Both the position numbers and the translations under genes were made by a program. From Marispirochaeta sp. (GTDB lineage Bacteria; Spirochaetota; Spirochaetia; JC444; Marispirochaetaceae), in NCBI RefSeq assembly GCF_963668165.1, contig NZ_OY764212.1, positions 558,001 to 622,000 of the forward strand: a stretch of 64,000 nucleotides of DNA, in the 5' to 3' direction. The notes under the pieces were generated by a model. That model searched no databases, had not been told where the DNA came from, and saw only the letters and a list, made by a program, of their open reading frames with translations. Below are positions 55,309 through 63,758 of the stretch, in pieces; positions within the stretch are counted from its first letter, which is position 1, and every line of letters begins with the position of its first letter.

Positions 55309-58300
55309 ATGAATTTCCTGAATAGAATAGAGAAAGGGCCTGTAATCTTCGACGGCGCCATGGGAACACAGATCCAAAACCTTGATTTAAGCGATGCTGA
55401 CTGGGACAATAAACCCGGTTGCAGCGAGATTCTGAATCTCACAATACCCGACACCATTGAAGAAATTCACCGCCGCTACCTTGAAGCTGGTGCAGATGTC
55501 ATAGAGACTAACTCCTTTGGCGGCAACAGGGTCGTTCTTGCAGAATACGGCCTCGAGGACCGGATTATCGAAATAAACCGCGCCGCCGCTCAAATAGCAC
55601 GGAAGGCGGCGGATGAATATTTCAGCCCGGAGAAACCGCGCTACGTAGCCGGTTCCATGGGGCCGGGAACACGACTTCCTTCTCTGGGACAGATAAGTTT
55701 TGAGAAGCTTTACTCCTCCTACCGAATTCAGGCCCGGGGTCTGATAGAAGGCGGTGCAGACCTTTTGATTATCGAGACCTGTCAGGACCTGCTGCAGATA
55801 AAGGCCGCCCTTATCGCGGTTATTGATCAGCGAAGTGAAATGGGCACGGACACTCCTGTTGGGGTTTCGGTAACAATCGAAACCACCGGAACCCTGCTGA
55901 TAGGTTCCAGTATAGGAGCGGTCATTGCGGCATTGTCGCCCTTTCCTCTGGCGTTTCTGGGACTCAACTGCGCTACCGGACCGGATAAAATGCGAAGCTA
56001 CATTCACGAGGCCTCACGCCTTTTCCCGGGACCAATTTTCGTCATGCCCAATGCCGGAATGCCGGAAAACCGCGGCGGACAGACCGTCTATACCCTGCAG
56101 CCCGCAGACTTTGCCCGTCCCCTGGCCGAAATGGTTCGCGACGAAGGGGCCGCCATAATAGGCGGCTGCTGCGGGACCAATCCTCTGTATATTTCACAAC
56201 TCTCAGAACAAATAGCCGCTGTACGTCCGCCAGCACGAACGATACATCCGCTGGAGGCTGTCAGTTCACTCTTTTCGGCAAAAGAACTGACCCAGGAACC
56301 GGCGCCATTTCTTATTGGGGAGCGCACCAACACAAACGGTTCACGGCTGTTTCGTAATAAACTGCTCAAAGAGGACTGGGACGGAATTCTCGACATTGCC
56401 CGGGAACAGGTAAGCTCTGGCGCCCATGCCCTTGACCTGTGCGTAGCCTACACCGGGCGTGACGAGATCCGTGACATGAAGGAAGCCCTCTCACGGATAG
56501 TAACCCAGGTTGACCTGCCCCTGGTTATCGACTCAACGTCGCCGGAGGTACTCGAGGCGGCCCTGCAGATGATCGGCGGTAAATCAATTATCAACTCCAT
56601 AAACCTGGAAGACGGCGAGGAACGGGCAAGAAGAATCTGCCGTCTTGCAAAACGTTACGGCTCGGCCCTGATCGCCCTGACAATAGACGAGAAAGGAATG
56701 GCCAAGGAGGCCTCACGCAAGGAGGAGGTTGCCAGGAGAATCTACCGGATAGCCGTGGAAGAAGAGGGAATCCCCGCCGGGGATCTTCTGTTCGATACCC
56801 TCACCTTTACCCTGGGCAGCGGAGACGAAAGCCTGAAGGCTGCCGGTATCGAAACCCTGGAAGGGATTGGCCGGGTAAAAGCTGCCTGCCCCGGTTCGCG
56901 CACGGTGCTGGGGGTCAGCAACATCTCCTTCGGCCTTTCCCCTTACTCCCGGGAGGTTCTGAACTCCCTCTTCCTGGACGAGGCAATCAAAGCAGGGCTC
57001 GACGCAGCCATTGTGAATGTGCGCAAAATCATGCCCTTGAGCTCTATTCCGGAGGACGAAAAAGAACAGGCCCTGGACCTGATCTTCAACCGGGGCAAGG
57101 ACCCGCTTTTCGGCTTTATACGCTTCTTCGAGGGCAAAGAGGGAATAGAGAAAGAAGAAATCGACGATTCCAGGGGAACGATAAATGATCGGCTCTCCCG
57201 AAAGGTTATCGGCGGAAGCAAATCAGGAATCGAAGAACTTCTGCAGGAGTTAATGCTGGAGACACCCCCCACCGACATTATCAATTCCATTCTTATCCCT
57301 GCCATGAAGGAGGTTGGCCAGCTTTTTGGCGCCGGAAAGATGCAACTTCCTTTTGTGCTGCAGTCCGCAGAAGTGATGAAGAAGTCTGTCTCTTTTCTGG
57401 AACCTTTTATGGAAAGGACTGAAGCCCAGGCCTCTTTGCAGATTGTTCTTGCAACCGTCAAAGGGGATGTCCACGATATCGGAAAAAACCTGGTAGACAT
57501 CATTCTCAGCAACAACGGTTACGTAGTCCACAATCTCGGAATTAAATGCGAGATTGAGACTATTATCCAGAAGCTTGAAGAGACCGGTGCCCAGGCCGTG
57601 GGATTAAGCGGCCTCCTGGTTAAATCGACGGCCATCATGAAGGAGTATCTTGAGGAGCTGGAGCGGAGGAGGATTCGTGTCCCTGTTCTGCTGGGCGGGG
57701 CAGCCCTGACCCGGGAGTATGTTGCCCTTGATTGCGCGTCCGCCCTGTCCGCCCCTGTCGTCTACTGTCCGGATGCTTTTGCCGGACTGGCAGCCATGAA
57801 CTTCTTAAAAGAGGGTTCACTAAGTTCCACCACAGCCGCCAAAAAGACGATAAAGCCGCAGCCGGTGACATCCGCTGCCAGACATCAAGCCCCGCCAAAA
57901 ATGATCCCCGTGCCCCCTGCCCCTTTCTACGGATCCCGGATAGTAAAGGATCTTCCCTTAAGGGAAATCTACCCCCTGCTAACCGAGCAGGTACTCTTCC
58001 GGGGACGATGGGGATACCGCAGAGGATCATTAACAGCTGATGAATACAAAGAACTTCTGCAGACCGAGGTCCGGCCGGTATTCGAGGCGCTGAAAGAGAG
58101 CGGAATCAAGGAAGGGCTTTTTGATCCAAAAGTAGTCTATGGCTATTACCCCTGCCACAGCGACGGGAACGATGTTGTCATGCTGCATCCCGACACAGGC
58201 AAGGAACAGGGACGCTTCAGCTTTCCCCGGCAGAAGGAAGCCCCCCACCTCTGCATAGCGGATTATTTCCGGCCCTCAGGCAGAGAACCGGACCTTATTG

Positions 58301-58698
58301 CTCTGCAGGTGGTCACCATTGGAGAGAATGCCCACAAAAAGTCTCAGGAACTTTATGCCTCGGACGCCTATAAAGAATATCTCCTTTTTCATGGACTATC
58401 GGTAGAACTGGCCGAGGCCCTGGCGGAATACTGGCACCGCCAGGTCCGCCTGGAACTCGGTATAGCCGGGGAGGACGGCTCCGGAATTGAATCTTTCGTG
58501 GTACAGGAATACAGGGGATCCCGCTACTCCTTCGGTTATCCGGCCTGTCCGGACATGAAGGGCAACGAAGTTATCTTTGACCTTCTGACACCGGACAGGA
58601 TCGGTGTTACCCTGAGCGAGGAGGGGCAAATGGTTCCGGAACAGACTACTTCGGCTTTTATTGTCCACCATCCGGAAGCGAAATACTTTAAGGTTTGA
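55309..58698 (+). CDS. metH: Cobalamin-dependent methionine synthase
   Basis: Transfers methyl from 5-methyltetrahydrofolate to homocysteine. The 1129-residue protein has all four modules: homocysteine-binding barrel (1-310; zinc cysteines in LNCATGP and GGCCGTNP), folate-binding barrel (325-590), B12 domain (about 615-850; cobalt-binding DVHDIGKNLVD) and the SAM-dependent reactivation domain (about 890-1129; RPSGREPDLIALQVV, YRGSRYSFGYPACPD). No cobalamin riboswitch is visible upstream. AAGGA lies immediately before the ATG, unusually close. Alone, but possibly co-transcribed with the rubredoxin 21 bases downstream. Confidence 0.95.
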   Translation: MNFLNRIEKGPVIFDGAMGTQIQNLDLSDADWDNKPGCSEILNLTIPDTIEEIHRRYLEAGADVIETNSFGGNRVVLAEYGLEDRIIEINRAAAQIARKAADEYFSPEKPRYVAGSMGPGTRLPSLGQISFEKLYSSYRIQARGLIEGGADLLIIETCQDLLQIKAALIAVIDQRSEMGTDTPVGVSVTIETTGTLLIGSSIGAVIAALSPFPLAFLGLNCATGPDKMRSYIHEASRLFPGPIFVMPNAGMPENRGGQTVYTLQPADFARPLAEMVRDEGAAIIGGCCGTNPLYISQLSEQIAAVRPPARTIHPLEAVSSLFSAKELTQEPAPFLIGERTNTNGSRLFRNKLLKEDWDGILDIAREQVSSGAHALDLCVAYTGRDEIRDMKEALSRIVTQVDLPLVIDSTSPEVLEAALQMIGGKSIINSINLEDGEERARRICRLAKRYGSALIALTIDEKGMAKEASRKEEVARRIYRIAVEEEGIPAGDLLFDTLTFTLGSGDESLKAAGIETLEGIGRVKAACPGSRTVLGVSNISFGLSPYSREVLNSLFLDEAIKAGLDAAIVNVRKIMPLSSIPEDEKEQALDLIFNRGKDPLFGFIRFFEGKEGIEKEEIDDSRGTINDRLSRKVIGGSKSGIEELLQELMLETPPTDIINSILIPAMKEVGQLFGAGKMQLPFVLQSAEVMKKSVSFLEPFMERTEAQASLQIVLATVKGDVHDIGKNLVDIILSNNGYVVHNLGIKCEIETIIQKLEETGAQAVGLSGLLVKSTAIMKEYLEELERRRIRVPVLLGGAALTREYVALDCASALSAPVVYCPDAFAGLAAMNFLKEGSLSSTTAAKKTIKPQPVTSAARHQAPPKMIPVPPAPFYGSRIVKDLPLREIYPLLTEQVLFRGRWGYRRGSLTADEYKELLQTEVRPVFEALKESGIKEGLFDPKVVYGYYPCHSDGNDVVMLHPDTGKEQGRFSFPRQKEAPHLCIADYFRPSGREPDLIALQVVTIGENAHKKSQELYASDAYKEYLLFHGLSVELAEALAEYWHRQVRLELGIAGEDGSGIESFVVQEYRGSRYSFGYPACPDMKGNEVIFDLLTPDRIGVTLSEEGQMVPEQTTSAFIVHHPEAKYFKV

Positions 58699-58719
58699 AC
58701 AGGTTTACAAGGAGGAAGC

Positions 58720-58878
58720 ATGACCAAATACATCTGCACCAACTGCGGTTATATTTACGACCCTGAAACCGGTGACGATACCCAGGGGATCCCGCCGGGG
58801 ACTCCCTTTGATGATCTGCCTGAGGACTGGACCTGCCCTATCTGTTATGTGGGAAAAGAACTTTTTGATCCTGTTTAA
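58720..58878 (+). CDS. Rubredoxin 1
   Basis: One-electron iron carrier of 52 residues. The iron ligands are in CTNCGYIYDP and CPICYVGKE, separated by the normal spacing. AAGGAGG lies 6 bases before the ATG. It follows metH and may donate electrons for its reactivation or for superoxide reductase. Convergent with the second rubredoxin, across a bidirectional terminator. Confidence 0.93.
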   Translation: MTKYICTNCGYIYDPETGDDTQGIPPGTPFDDLPEDWTCPICYVGKELFDPV

Positions 58879-58894
58879 GTTTACCATTTAAAAA

Positions 58895-58921
58895 AGCCCC
58901 CGTTCCATGGGAACAGGGGCT
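58895..58921. terminator. Bidirectional terminator between the rubredoxin genes
   Basis: agcccc...ggggct around gttcc-atg-ggaac, preceded by a run of A on the plus strand (so T on the minus strand). It serves both convergent genes. Confidence 0.75.
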
Positions 58922-58942
58922 TCATGCTTGCACGAAGTAAAA

Positions 58943-59104
58943 CTATTCTTCCGGAGAGAAATCTTCCTTGCCAACACCGCAGACGGGACATACCCAGTCG
59001 TCGGGAAGGTCTTCGAAAGAAGTTCCGGGTTTTATTCCATTATCAGGATCACCTTCTGCGGGATCGTAGATATAGCCGCAGGCATCGCATACATAACGCT
59101 TCAC
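58943..59104 (-). CDS. Rubredoxin 2
   Basis: A 53-residue rubredoxin with ligands in CDACGYIYDPAEG and CPVCGVGKEDF. GTG start at 59102-59104 with GGAG 6 bases upstream. It lies 18 bases after the superoxide reductase gene on the same strand and is very likely the electron donor of that enzyme. Sequence is clearly different from rubredoxin 1, so the two are not a recent duplication. Confidence 0.93.
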   Translation of the reverse strand: MKRYVCDACGYIYDPAEGDPDNGIKPGTSFEDLPDDWVCPVCGVGKEDFSPEE

Positions 59105-59122
59105 ATCAGACTCCTTTTTCCG

Positions 59123-59497
59123 TTAGGATTTCCATAAACCGTGAACATTGCAGTATTCACGGGCACTAATATTATCGGCGCTAATGCAAAATTTTGCAAC
59201 TGGTTCGTCTCCCGGTTTCAGGTATTGAATATAGGAGACACCGTCGGCAATCAGTTCAATCCACTGAATATGATGCTCTTCGGTCATCGGATGAATGGTG
59301 CTTCCTACGGTAACCTTAAAACCGTCGGCGGTTTTTTCAATTACCGGGACATGTTTTTCCGTGGTCTTATCTGCAGTTTTCTCTTCCAGCAGGGTCATCG
59401 GCTCTCCGCAGCAGACCAGCTCGCCTACGCTGCCGTAGAGCACTTCGACGATATTCCCGCACTGTTCACATTTGTACACTTCCATTCTTTTAGCCAT
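59123..59497 (-). CDS. dfx: Desulfoferrodoxin (2Fe superoxide reductase)
   Basis: Reduces superoxide to peroxide without making oxygen, typical of anaerobes. The 124 residues have the N-terminal desulforedoxin iron centre (CEQCGN and VCCGEP) and the C-terminal catalytic centre (His of TEKHVPV, EEHHIQWIEL, and CNVHGLW). The Glu-Lys pair next to the first His (TEKH) that aids catalysis is present. GGAGG precedes the ATG. Between perR (72 bases upstream) and rubredoxin 2, so perR-dfx-rub forms one oxidative-stress unit. Confidence 0.95.
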   Translation of the reverse strand: MAKRMEVYKCEQCGNIVEVLYGSVGELVCCGEPMTLLEEKTADKTTEKHVPVIEKTADGFKVTVGSTIHPMTEEHHIQWIELIADGVSYIQYLKPGDEPVAKFCISADNISAREYCNVHGLWKS

Positions 59498-59569
59498 ATG
59501 GATCCTCCGTTCTATTTTCTCTATAACCTCAGCGTATAAACCGCTAAGGCCTAAAAAGCTTGAATTGTC

Positions 59570-59965
59570 TTATTCCGTTCCGGAAGAACAGCTGGCACAA
59601 ATCCCTTCCAGCACAAGGGTCCCGCCATCTATCTGTACATTTTTCAGGGATTCAGGTTGAATAAATTCCGACCATGCCGGGGCAGTTCCGCCGAGCCAGT
59701 GTAAATCCGATACCTGCCTGCAATGAGTGCAGAAAAAATGGGGATGTACCGCTGGATTCGGGTCAAAATGGGAATGATCGCCACCGACATCCAGACGCTG
59801 AATAATCCCCTTTTTTGCCAGCACATCCAGATTACGGTAAACCGTACCAAGACTGATTCGCGGAAGTATTTGCCGGACTTCAGTATAGATGGTATCGGCT
59901 CCTGGATGGTCGCGATGGGTCTGCAGCTGCTCCAGAATAATCTTTCTCTGTACGGTCGTTCTCAT
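59570..59965 (-). CDS. perR: Fur-family peroxide regulator (PerR-like)
   Basis: Metal-dependent repressor of 131 residues. Winged helix at about 5-75 (PGADTIYTEVRQILPRIS, GTVYRNLDVLAKKG), then the metal-sensing HSHFDPNP, HPHFFC, and the structural zinc cysteines CTHC and CASC. Context with superoxide reductase and rubredoxin favours a peroxide sensor over an iron regulator. The lone palindrome over its promoter implies autoregulation of the perR-dfx-rub group. Confidence 0.85.
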   Translation of the reverse strand: MRTTVQRKIILEQLQTHRDHPGADTIYTEVRQILPRISLGTVYRNLDVLAKKGIIQRLDVGGDHSHFDPNPAVHPHFFCTHCRQVSDLHWLGGTAPAWSEFIQPESLKNVQIDGGTLVLEGICASCSSGTE

Positions 59966-59992
59966 GGATATTTAGCGCCTTATCAGGTAGGA

Positions 59993-60034
59993 ATAGTTAT
60001 TAATAACTATAGAGAAAAACAACGTATCTGTCAA
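59993..60034 (-). promoter_or_regulatory. perR promoter with overlapping PerR-box-like palindrome
   Basis: TTGACA (60029-60034), 17-base spacer, TATAGT (60006-60011) on the minus strand. A perfect 18-bp palindrome, atagttatt-aataactat (59993-60010), overlaps the -10 box, so binding would block initiation. The AT-rich form suits a Fur/PerR-family operator. Confidence 0.75.
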
Positions 60035-60717
60035 ATCAATTTATACGACCTTAATGCAGTACCGGGTTCAAGTTTCAGGTAATCAACCGAGATCACCTTT
60101 GAAAGATCAATTAGCCTATGAGGTTCATCACCATCATTTAACAGGGAAATATCTACAGCAATTCCCGGAACATCAGTACGTATACGTATATTCTTCACCT
60201 GACAGGACAGGACTTCTGTTTTTTCCCCATCACGGTAAACAATACCCACTGGCTGCGAAGAGAACCAGGCCTCGCCGATTCGTTCCAGCAGGATCCAGTA
60301 ATCCGCATTCCCTTCCTTTTCCAGGGAATCAAGGGAGTCTGAAACCGTATACAGCTGATTACCCAGGGCAGGAGTAAAATCCTTTATAAAAGCCGCGAAA
60401 TTGCGTATCGCCGCCGCCCCTTCAGGGAAGCGAAAGGGTGATTTTTCCGCGAAAAACGATAAGGCAAGATAAAAACTCAAAGCTTCAAGCAGCCCCAGGT
60501 GGGTCAAGGGATGAGACTTGGGGGCTTTTATACCAACAAGAAAATCCTGTTCCCAGAGTGGGATCCTGGTGCTCAGCTCATCTATGTAGCGTCCGGCTGT
60601 GGCACGATGGACCCCCAGACGGCGGGCAATCTCTGCCCGGCGCAGACCTTCAGGATGAGATAACAGCAGAAGTTCCAGCTGAGTTAATCGTTCACCTTTT
60701 TTCCCAACACATTTCAT
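60031..60717 (-). CDS. HTH regulator with C-terminal WYL-like region
   Basis: A 228-residue protein with an N-terminal helix-turn-helix of the DeoR/HTH_11 type (about 5-55; RRAEIARRLGVHRATAGRYI) and a C-terminal region of strands that resembles the WYL ligand-sensing type seen in many such regulators, though the WYL residues themselves are not clear. ATG at 60717 has AAGGA 6 bases upstream. It lies upstream of perR on the same strand, with the perR promoter across its stop codon. Target unknown. Confidence 0.65.
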   Translation of the reverse strand: MKCVGKKGERLTQLELLLLSHPEGLRRAEIARRLGVHRATAGRYIDELSTRIPLWEQDFLVGIKAPKSHPLTHLGLLEALSFYLALSFFAEKSPFRFPEGAAAIRNFAAFIKDFTPALGNQLYTVSDSLDSLEKEGNADYWILLERIGEAWFSSQPVGIVYRDGEKTEVLSCQVKNIRIRTDVPGIAVDISLLNDGDEPHRLIDLSKVISVDYLKLEPGTALRSYKLI

Positions 60718-60877
60718 ATACGGTCCTTGTCGCATAACAGAGAAAGTTGCATCACTGCAATCTCTTTATACCAGAAGATTGTTGCAGCTCTCGCAACAAG
60801 CCCGCTAAAAATCTGCATTATTTTAGTATTTTGAGTTATTTGATAATAATAATAAAAGAAGGATTATTGGTAAAGAA

Positions 60878-60906
60878 CACTATTCCCCGTTTTTCGGGGA
60901 ATAGTG
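60878..60906 (-). terminator. Hairpin at the end of the nqr operon
   Basis: cactattccccg-ttttt-cggggaatagtg, a perfect 12-bp stem, 15 bases after the last gene of the operon on the minus strand. The T run after it is weak, so termination may need a factor. Confidence 0.65.
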
Positions 60907-60920
60907 ATAAGTAAGAGGGG

Positions 60921-61391
60921 TCAGGTCTCCTGGGTGGGAACTTCGAGGGTTTCAACCAGCTTTTCCGGTTCGAGCCGGAAGGGAAAACCTTTTCCTTCGT
61001 AGAAACCGTGTTCTCCGATAAGATGGATATGAAGGTCCGAATAGGAGACCTCTTTCCCGTTTCTTTCGTTGCGCACAGTAGTGGTAGTCTTTTCAAAAAG
61101 CCCCGGATCCTCAAAGGGGCAAGGCAGCTTACCGCGGACCGAATCTACCCGGACAAGAATACCGGGTTCAACGGTTACGAACTCCCCCAACCCCTTTTCA
61201 CCGCCATCCCGCAGCAGCTGCATTCGTGCGGCTATTGCTTCGTGGCTGACATCCAGACGCTGAACAGCCGCCTCATCCTCTATGATTATATCCACCAGGT
61301 GACGCTGGTCCCTGCCCAGAAAACCGTCCAGGGTAAGTACACCAGGGGCCATGTTGGCCTGGGCCCGTTTCATTTGCTGGGTTTGCTTCAT
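60921..61391 (-). CDS. Conserved-looking protein after nqrF
   Basis: I do not recognise the family. The 156 residues start with a basic stretch (MKQTQQMKRAQ) and contain LVDIIIEDEAAVQRLDVSH, a Cys-Pro motif GKLPCPFEDPGLFEK and SYSDLHIHLIGEHGFYEGKG; no membrane helix. It follows nqrF by 39 bases on the same strand and precedes the operon hairpin, so it is the last gene of the Na+-NQR operon. A role in assembly or flavinylation of the complex is possible by position only. Confidence 0.55.
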   Translation of the reverse strand: MKQTQQMKRAQANMAPGVLTLDGFLGRDQRHLVDIIIEDEAAVQRLDVSHEAIAARMQLLRDGGEKGLGEFVTVEPGILVRVDSVRGKLPCPFEDPGLFEKTTTTVRNERNGKEVSYSDLHIHLIGEHGFYEGKGFPFRLEPEKLVETLEVPTQET

Positions 61392-61430
61392 CTATTGCCC
61401 CTCCTTAATTCAACATACGAAAACAGCGGA

Positions 61431-62540
61431 TCAGCCGAACTTGTCAAAATAGATACGTTCATCGGGAACACCGTTTTTCGTGAGCACGTTTACACAGGCG
61501 TCGATCATTCCCGGGCTGCCGCACAGATAACCTTCCACATTGTCTCCGCTCTCCATGTGCCGGTCCAGCACATCGGTTATAAGGCCGACCTCTCCATCCC
61601 AGTTGTCCTCCGTCTCCGGCTCCGACAGGGCCGGAATGAACGTAAAGTTGGGCAGCTTCTTCTCAAGTTCCCGCATCTCATCAATCAGGAAAAGGTCCTT
61701 TTTGGTACGGGCACCGAAAAAATACCGGACCCTGCGGTTTATACCCTTATCCAGCATATCCAGCAGGATCGCTTTTATCGGGGCCATACCGGAACCGCCT
61801 GCAATACAGACGACATCCCGTTCGGTATCCCGCAGAAAGAAATCCCCGTAGGGACCATTAATGGTTACCTGGTCCCCTTCTTTCAGATACTTATGTACAT
61901 AGGTAGTACAAATTCCATTAGGAACCAGCCGTATTTCCAGTTCAATCTCCCCGGTACTTGAAGGCGGGGAAGACATGGAATAGGCCCGGTAGACAGGTTC
62001 ATCGGTAAGCTCGTACTCCGGTACTTTGAACTGGATAAACTGTCCGGCAACCATGTTAATGGTCGAAGGTTCTTCCAGCGTGAGGGTTACCTCCTTAATA
62101 TCGTGGGTCAGGTCCCGGATACGCTTAACCGTGGTGTCGTATTCCTTGACGTTAAAGAGCTCTTCCGGAATCCGGATGCGCATGTCCTGTTTTACCTTAA
62201 GCTGACAAGAAAGCCGGACGTTCTTTTCCCGCTCCTCTTCGCTTATCCAGGGAAGCTCCGTGGGAAGATACTGCCCGGCGCCCTCCTCTATAACGACCTT
62301 GCACAGACCGCAGGACCCCCGGCCGCCGCAGGCGGAAGGAATAAATACCTCCTGCTCCATCAGGGTACCCAGGAGGGGCTTTCCGCCGCGGACGGTATAT
62401 TCGTGATCATCGTTAATGGTAAGCTTTACCTCGCCGTAATTGGCGATGGTCGCATCGGCGATTACCATCAGCAGGGCAAGAAACCCGGAAATAGCGGAAA
62501 CAGCTCCAATACTGATTAAGAATGCAGACATGGGAAACAT
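61431..62540 (-). CDS. nqrF: Na+-translocating NADH:quinone reductase subunit F
   Basis: Electron-entry subunit, 369 residues. One N-terminal membrane helix (about 3-27), a plant-type 2Fe-2S domain (about 35-125; cysteines in SACGGRGSCGLC and VRLSCQL), and an FNR-like FAD/NADH module (about 135-369; RAYSMSSPPS for FAD, GGSGMAPIKAI and YLCGSPGMI for NADH). Takes electrons from NADH and passes them to the membrane subunits. AAGGGGG lies before the ATG. Follows nqrE by 10 bases. Confidence 0.95.
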   Translation of the reverse strand: MFPMSAFLISIGAVSAISGFLALLMVIADATIANYGEVKLTINDDHEYTVRGGKPLLGTLMEQEVFIPSACGGRGSCGLCKVVIEEGAGQYLPTELPWISEEEREKNVRLSCQLKVKQDMRIRIPEELFNVKEYDTTVKRIRDLTHDIKEVTLTLEEPSTINMVAGQFIQFKVPEYELTDEPVYRAYSMSSPPSSTGEIELEIRLVPNGICTTYVHKYLKEGDQVTINGPYGDFFLRDTERDVVCIAGGSGMAPIKAILLDMLDKGINRRVRYFFGARTKKDLFLIDEMRELEKKLPNFTFIPALSEPETEDNWDGEVGLITDVLDRHMESGDNVEGYLCGSPGMIDACVNVLTKNGVPDERIYFDKFG

Positions 62541-62550
62541 GGGGCCCCCT

Positions 62551-63144
62551 TTAATTGATGTTGATCATGCCGGTAAAACCCATAAAGGCCAGGGCCATCA
62601 TGCCGGTGATAATCAATGTGATTCCGGCACCCTCCAGTCCACGGGGGACCTTCGCCTTGGCCAGCTTCTGCCGGATTCCTGCCATAGCCATTATTGCAAG
62701 CCACCAGCCGAGCCCCGACCCGAGACCATAGAAAAAACTGGAAAGCATGGTATACTCCCGGATCACCATAAAAAGGCTCACACCCAGAATAGCACAGTTG
62801 ACGGTGATCAGGGGGAGGAAGATTCCCAGCGAGGCATAGAGGGGTTCGGAAACCCGCTCGATTATCATCTCCACAAGCTGAACAAAGGCTGCGATCACAA
62901 TAATGAATACGATAAACCGCAGATAGGTAAGTCCCAGGGGATCTAGAATAAAGTGGTACACCAGATAATTCAACAGACTGGTAGTTGCCATAACAAAGGT
63001 CACCGCCGTTCCCAGTCCCAGGGAGGTCTTGATTTCCCGGGAAACACTTAAGAAAGAGCACATCCCCAAATAATTGGTAAGAAGTATATTATTGGTAAAA
63101 ATGGCGCCGAAAAATATTGCCATTGCCAGTCCCCAGTCCATCAT
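62551..63144 (-). CDS. nqrE: Na+-translocating NADH:quinone reductase subunit E
   Basis: Membrane subunit of 197 residues with six predicted helices. Motifs NNILLTNYLGMCSFL and NCAILGVSLFM, with the conserved cysteines that help bind the intramembrane iron centre with NqrD. Overlaps the nqrD stop (ATGA). Confidence 0.94.
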   Translation of the reverse strand: MMDWGLAMAIFFGAIFTNNILLTNYLGMCSFLSVSREIKTSLGLGTAVTFVMATTSLLNYLVYHFILDPLGLTYLRFIVFIIVIAAFVQLVEMIIERVSEPLYASLGIFLPLITVNCAILGVSLFMVIREYTMLSSFFYGLGSGLGWWLAIMAMAGIRQKLAKAKVPRGLEGAGITLIITGMMALAFMGFTGMININ

Positions 63145-63758
63145 GCTTTGGCCTCCTCTTTTTCTTTCAGGAATACGCCCTTAACAACCCAGATAAAAAT
63201 CGCAAGCATGAAAAAGGCCCCCGGAGGCATTACCATGATAGCCCAGTTTATCCACCAGTCCCCCATGACCTGGAAACCGAATATTGTACCGGAACCCATA
63301 AGCTCCCGGAAAAAAGCGATTACAAGCAGGACATAGGAGTAACCAATGCCTGATGCCAGCCCGTCTATCAGGGAAATCCCCGGTGGATTGTTCAGGGCAA
63401 AAGCTTCGGCACGTCCCATAATAATACAGTTGGTAATTATCAGCCCAACATAGGGCCCGAGCTGACGGGAAATATCCGGCAGATAGGCCTTCAGTACGAT
63501 ATCTACGATAATTACATACGAAGCGATTATGAGGGTCTCCGCCATCATCCGTACACGGCTGGGTATCATCTTCCGCAGCAGGGAGACGGTAAATCCCGAC
63601 AGGGTCGTAGTAAAAAGTACCCCAAGACTCATGACCACGGTGTTTCTAAAATTATTGGTAACCGCAAGGGTTGAGCAGATCCCCAGGATCTGGGCGAATA
63701 CGGGATTATCGGCGCCTATGGCACCGACAAATACTTTCTTGGCCTGACCTCTGGCCAT
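63141..63758 (-). CDS. nqrD: Na+-translocating NADH:quinone reductase subunit D
   Basis: Membrane subunit of 205 residues with about six helices and the mirror-image motifs to NqrE (NPVFAQILGICSTLAVT, GLIITNCIIMGRAEAFA). The two cysteines ICS and NCI correspond to the Fe site shared with NqrE. Its start overlaps the nqrC stop (TGATG), so the subunits are made in step. Confidence 0.94.
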   Translation of the reverse strand: MARGQAKKVFVGAIGADNPVFAQILGICSTLAVTNNFRNTVVMSLGVLFTTTLSGFTVSLLRKMIPSRVRMMAETLIIASYVIIVDIVLKAYLPDISRQLGPYVGLIITNCIIMGRAEAFALNNPPGISLIDGLASGIGYSYVLLVIAFFRELMGSGTIFGFQVMGDWWINWAIMVMPPGAFFMLAIFIWVVKGVFLKEKEEAKA

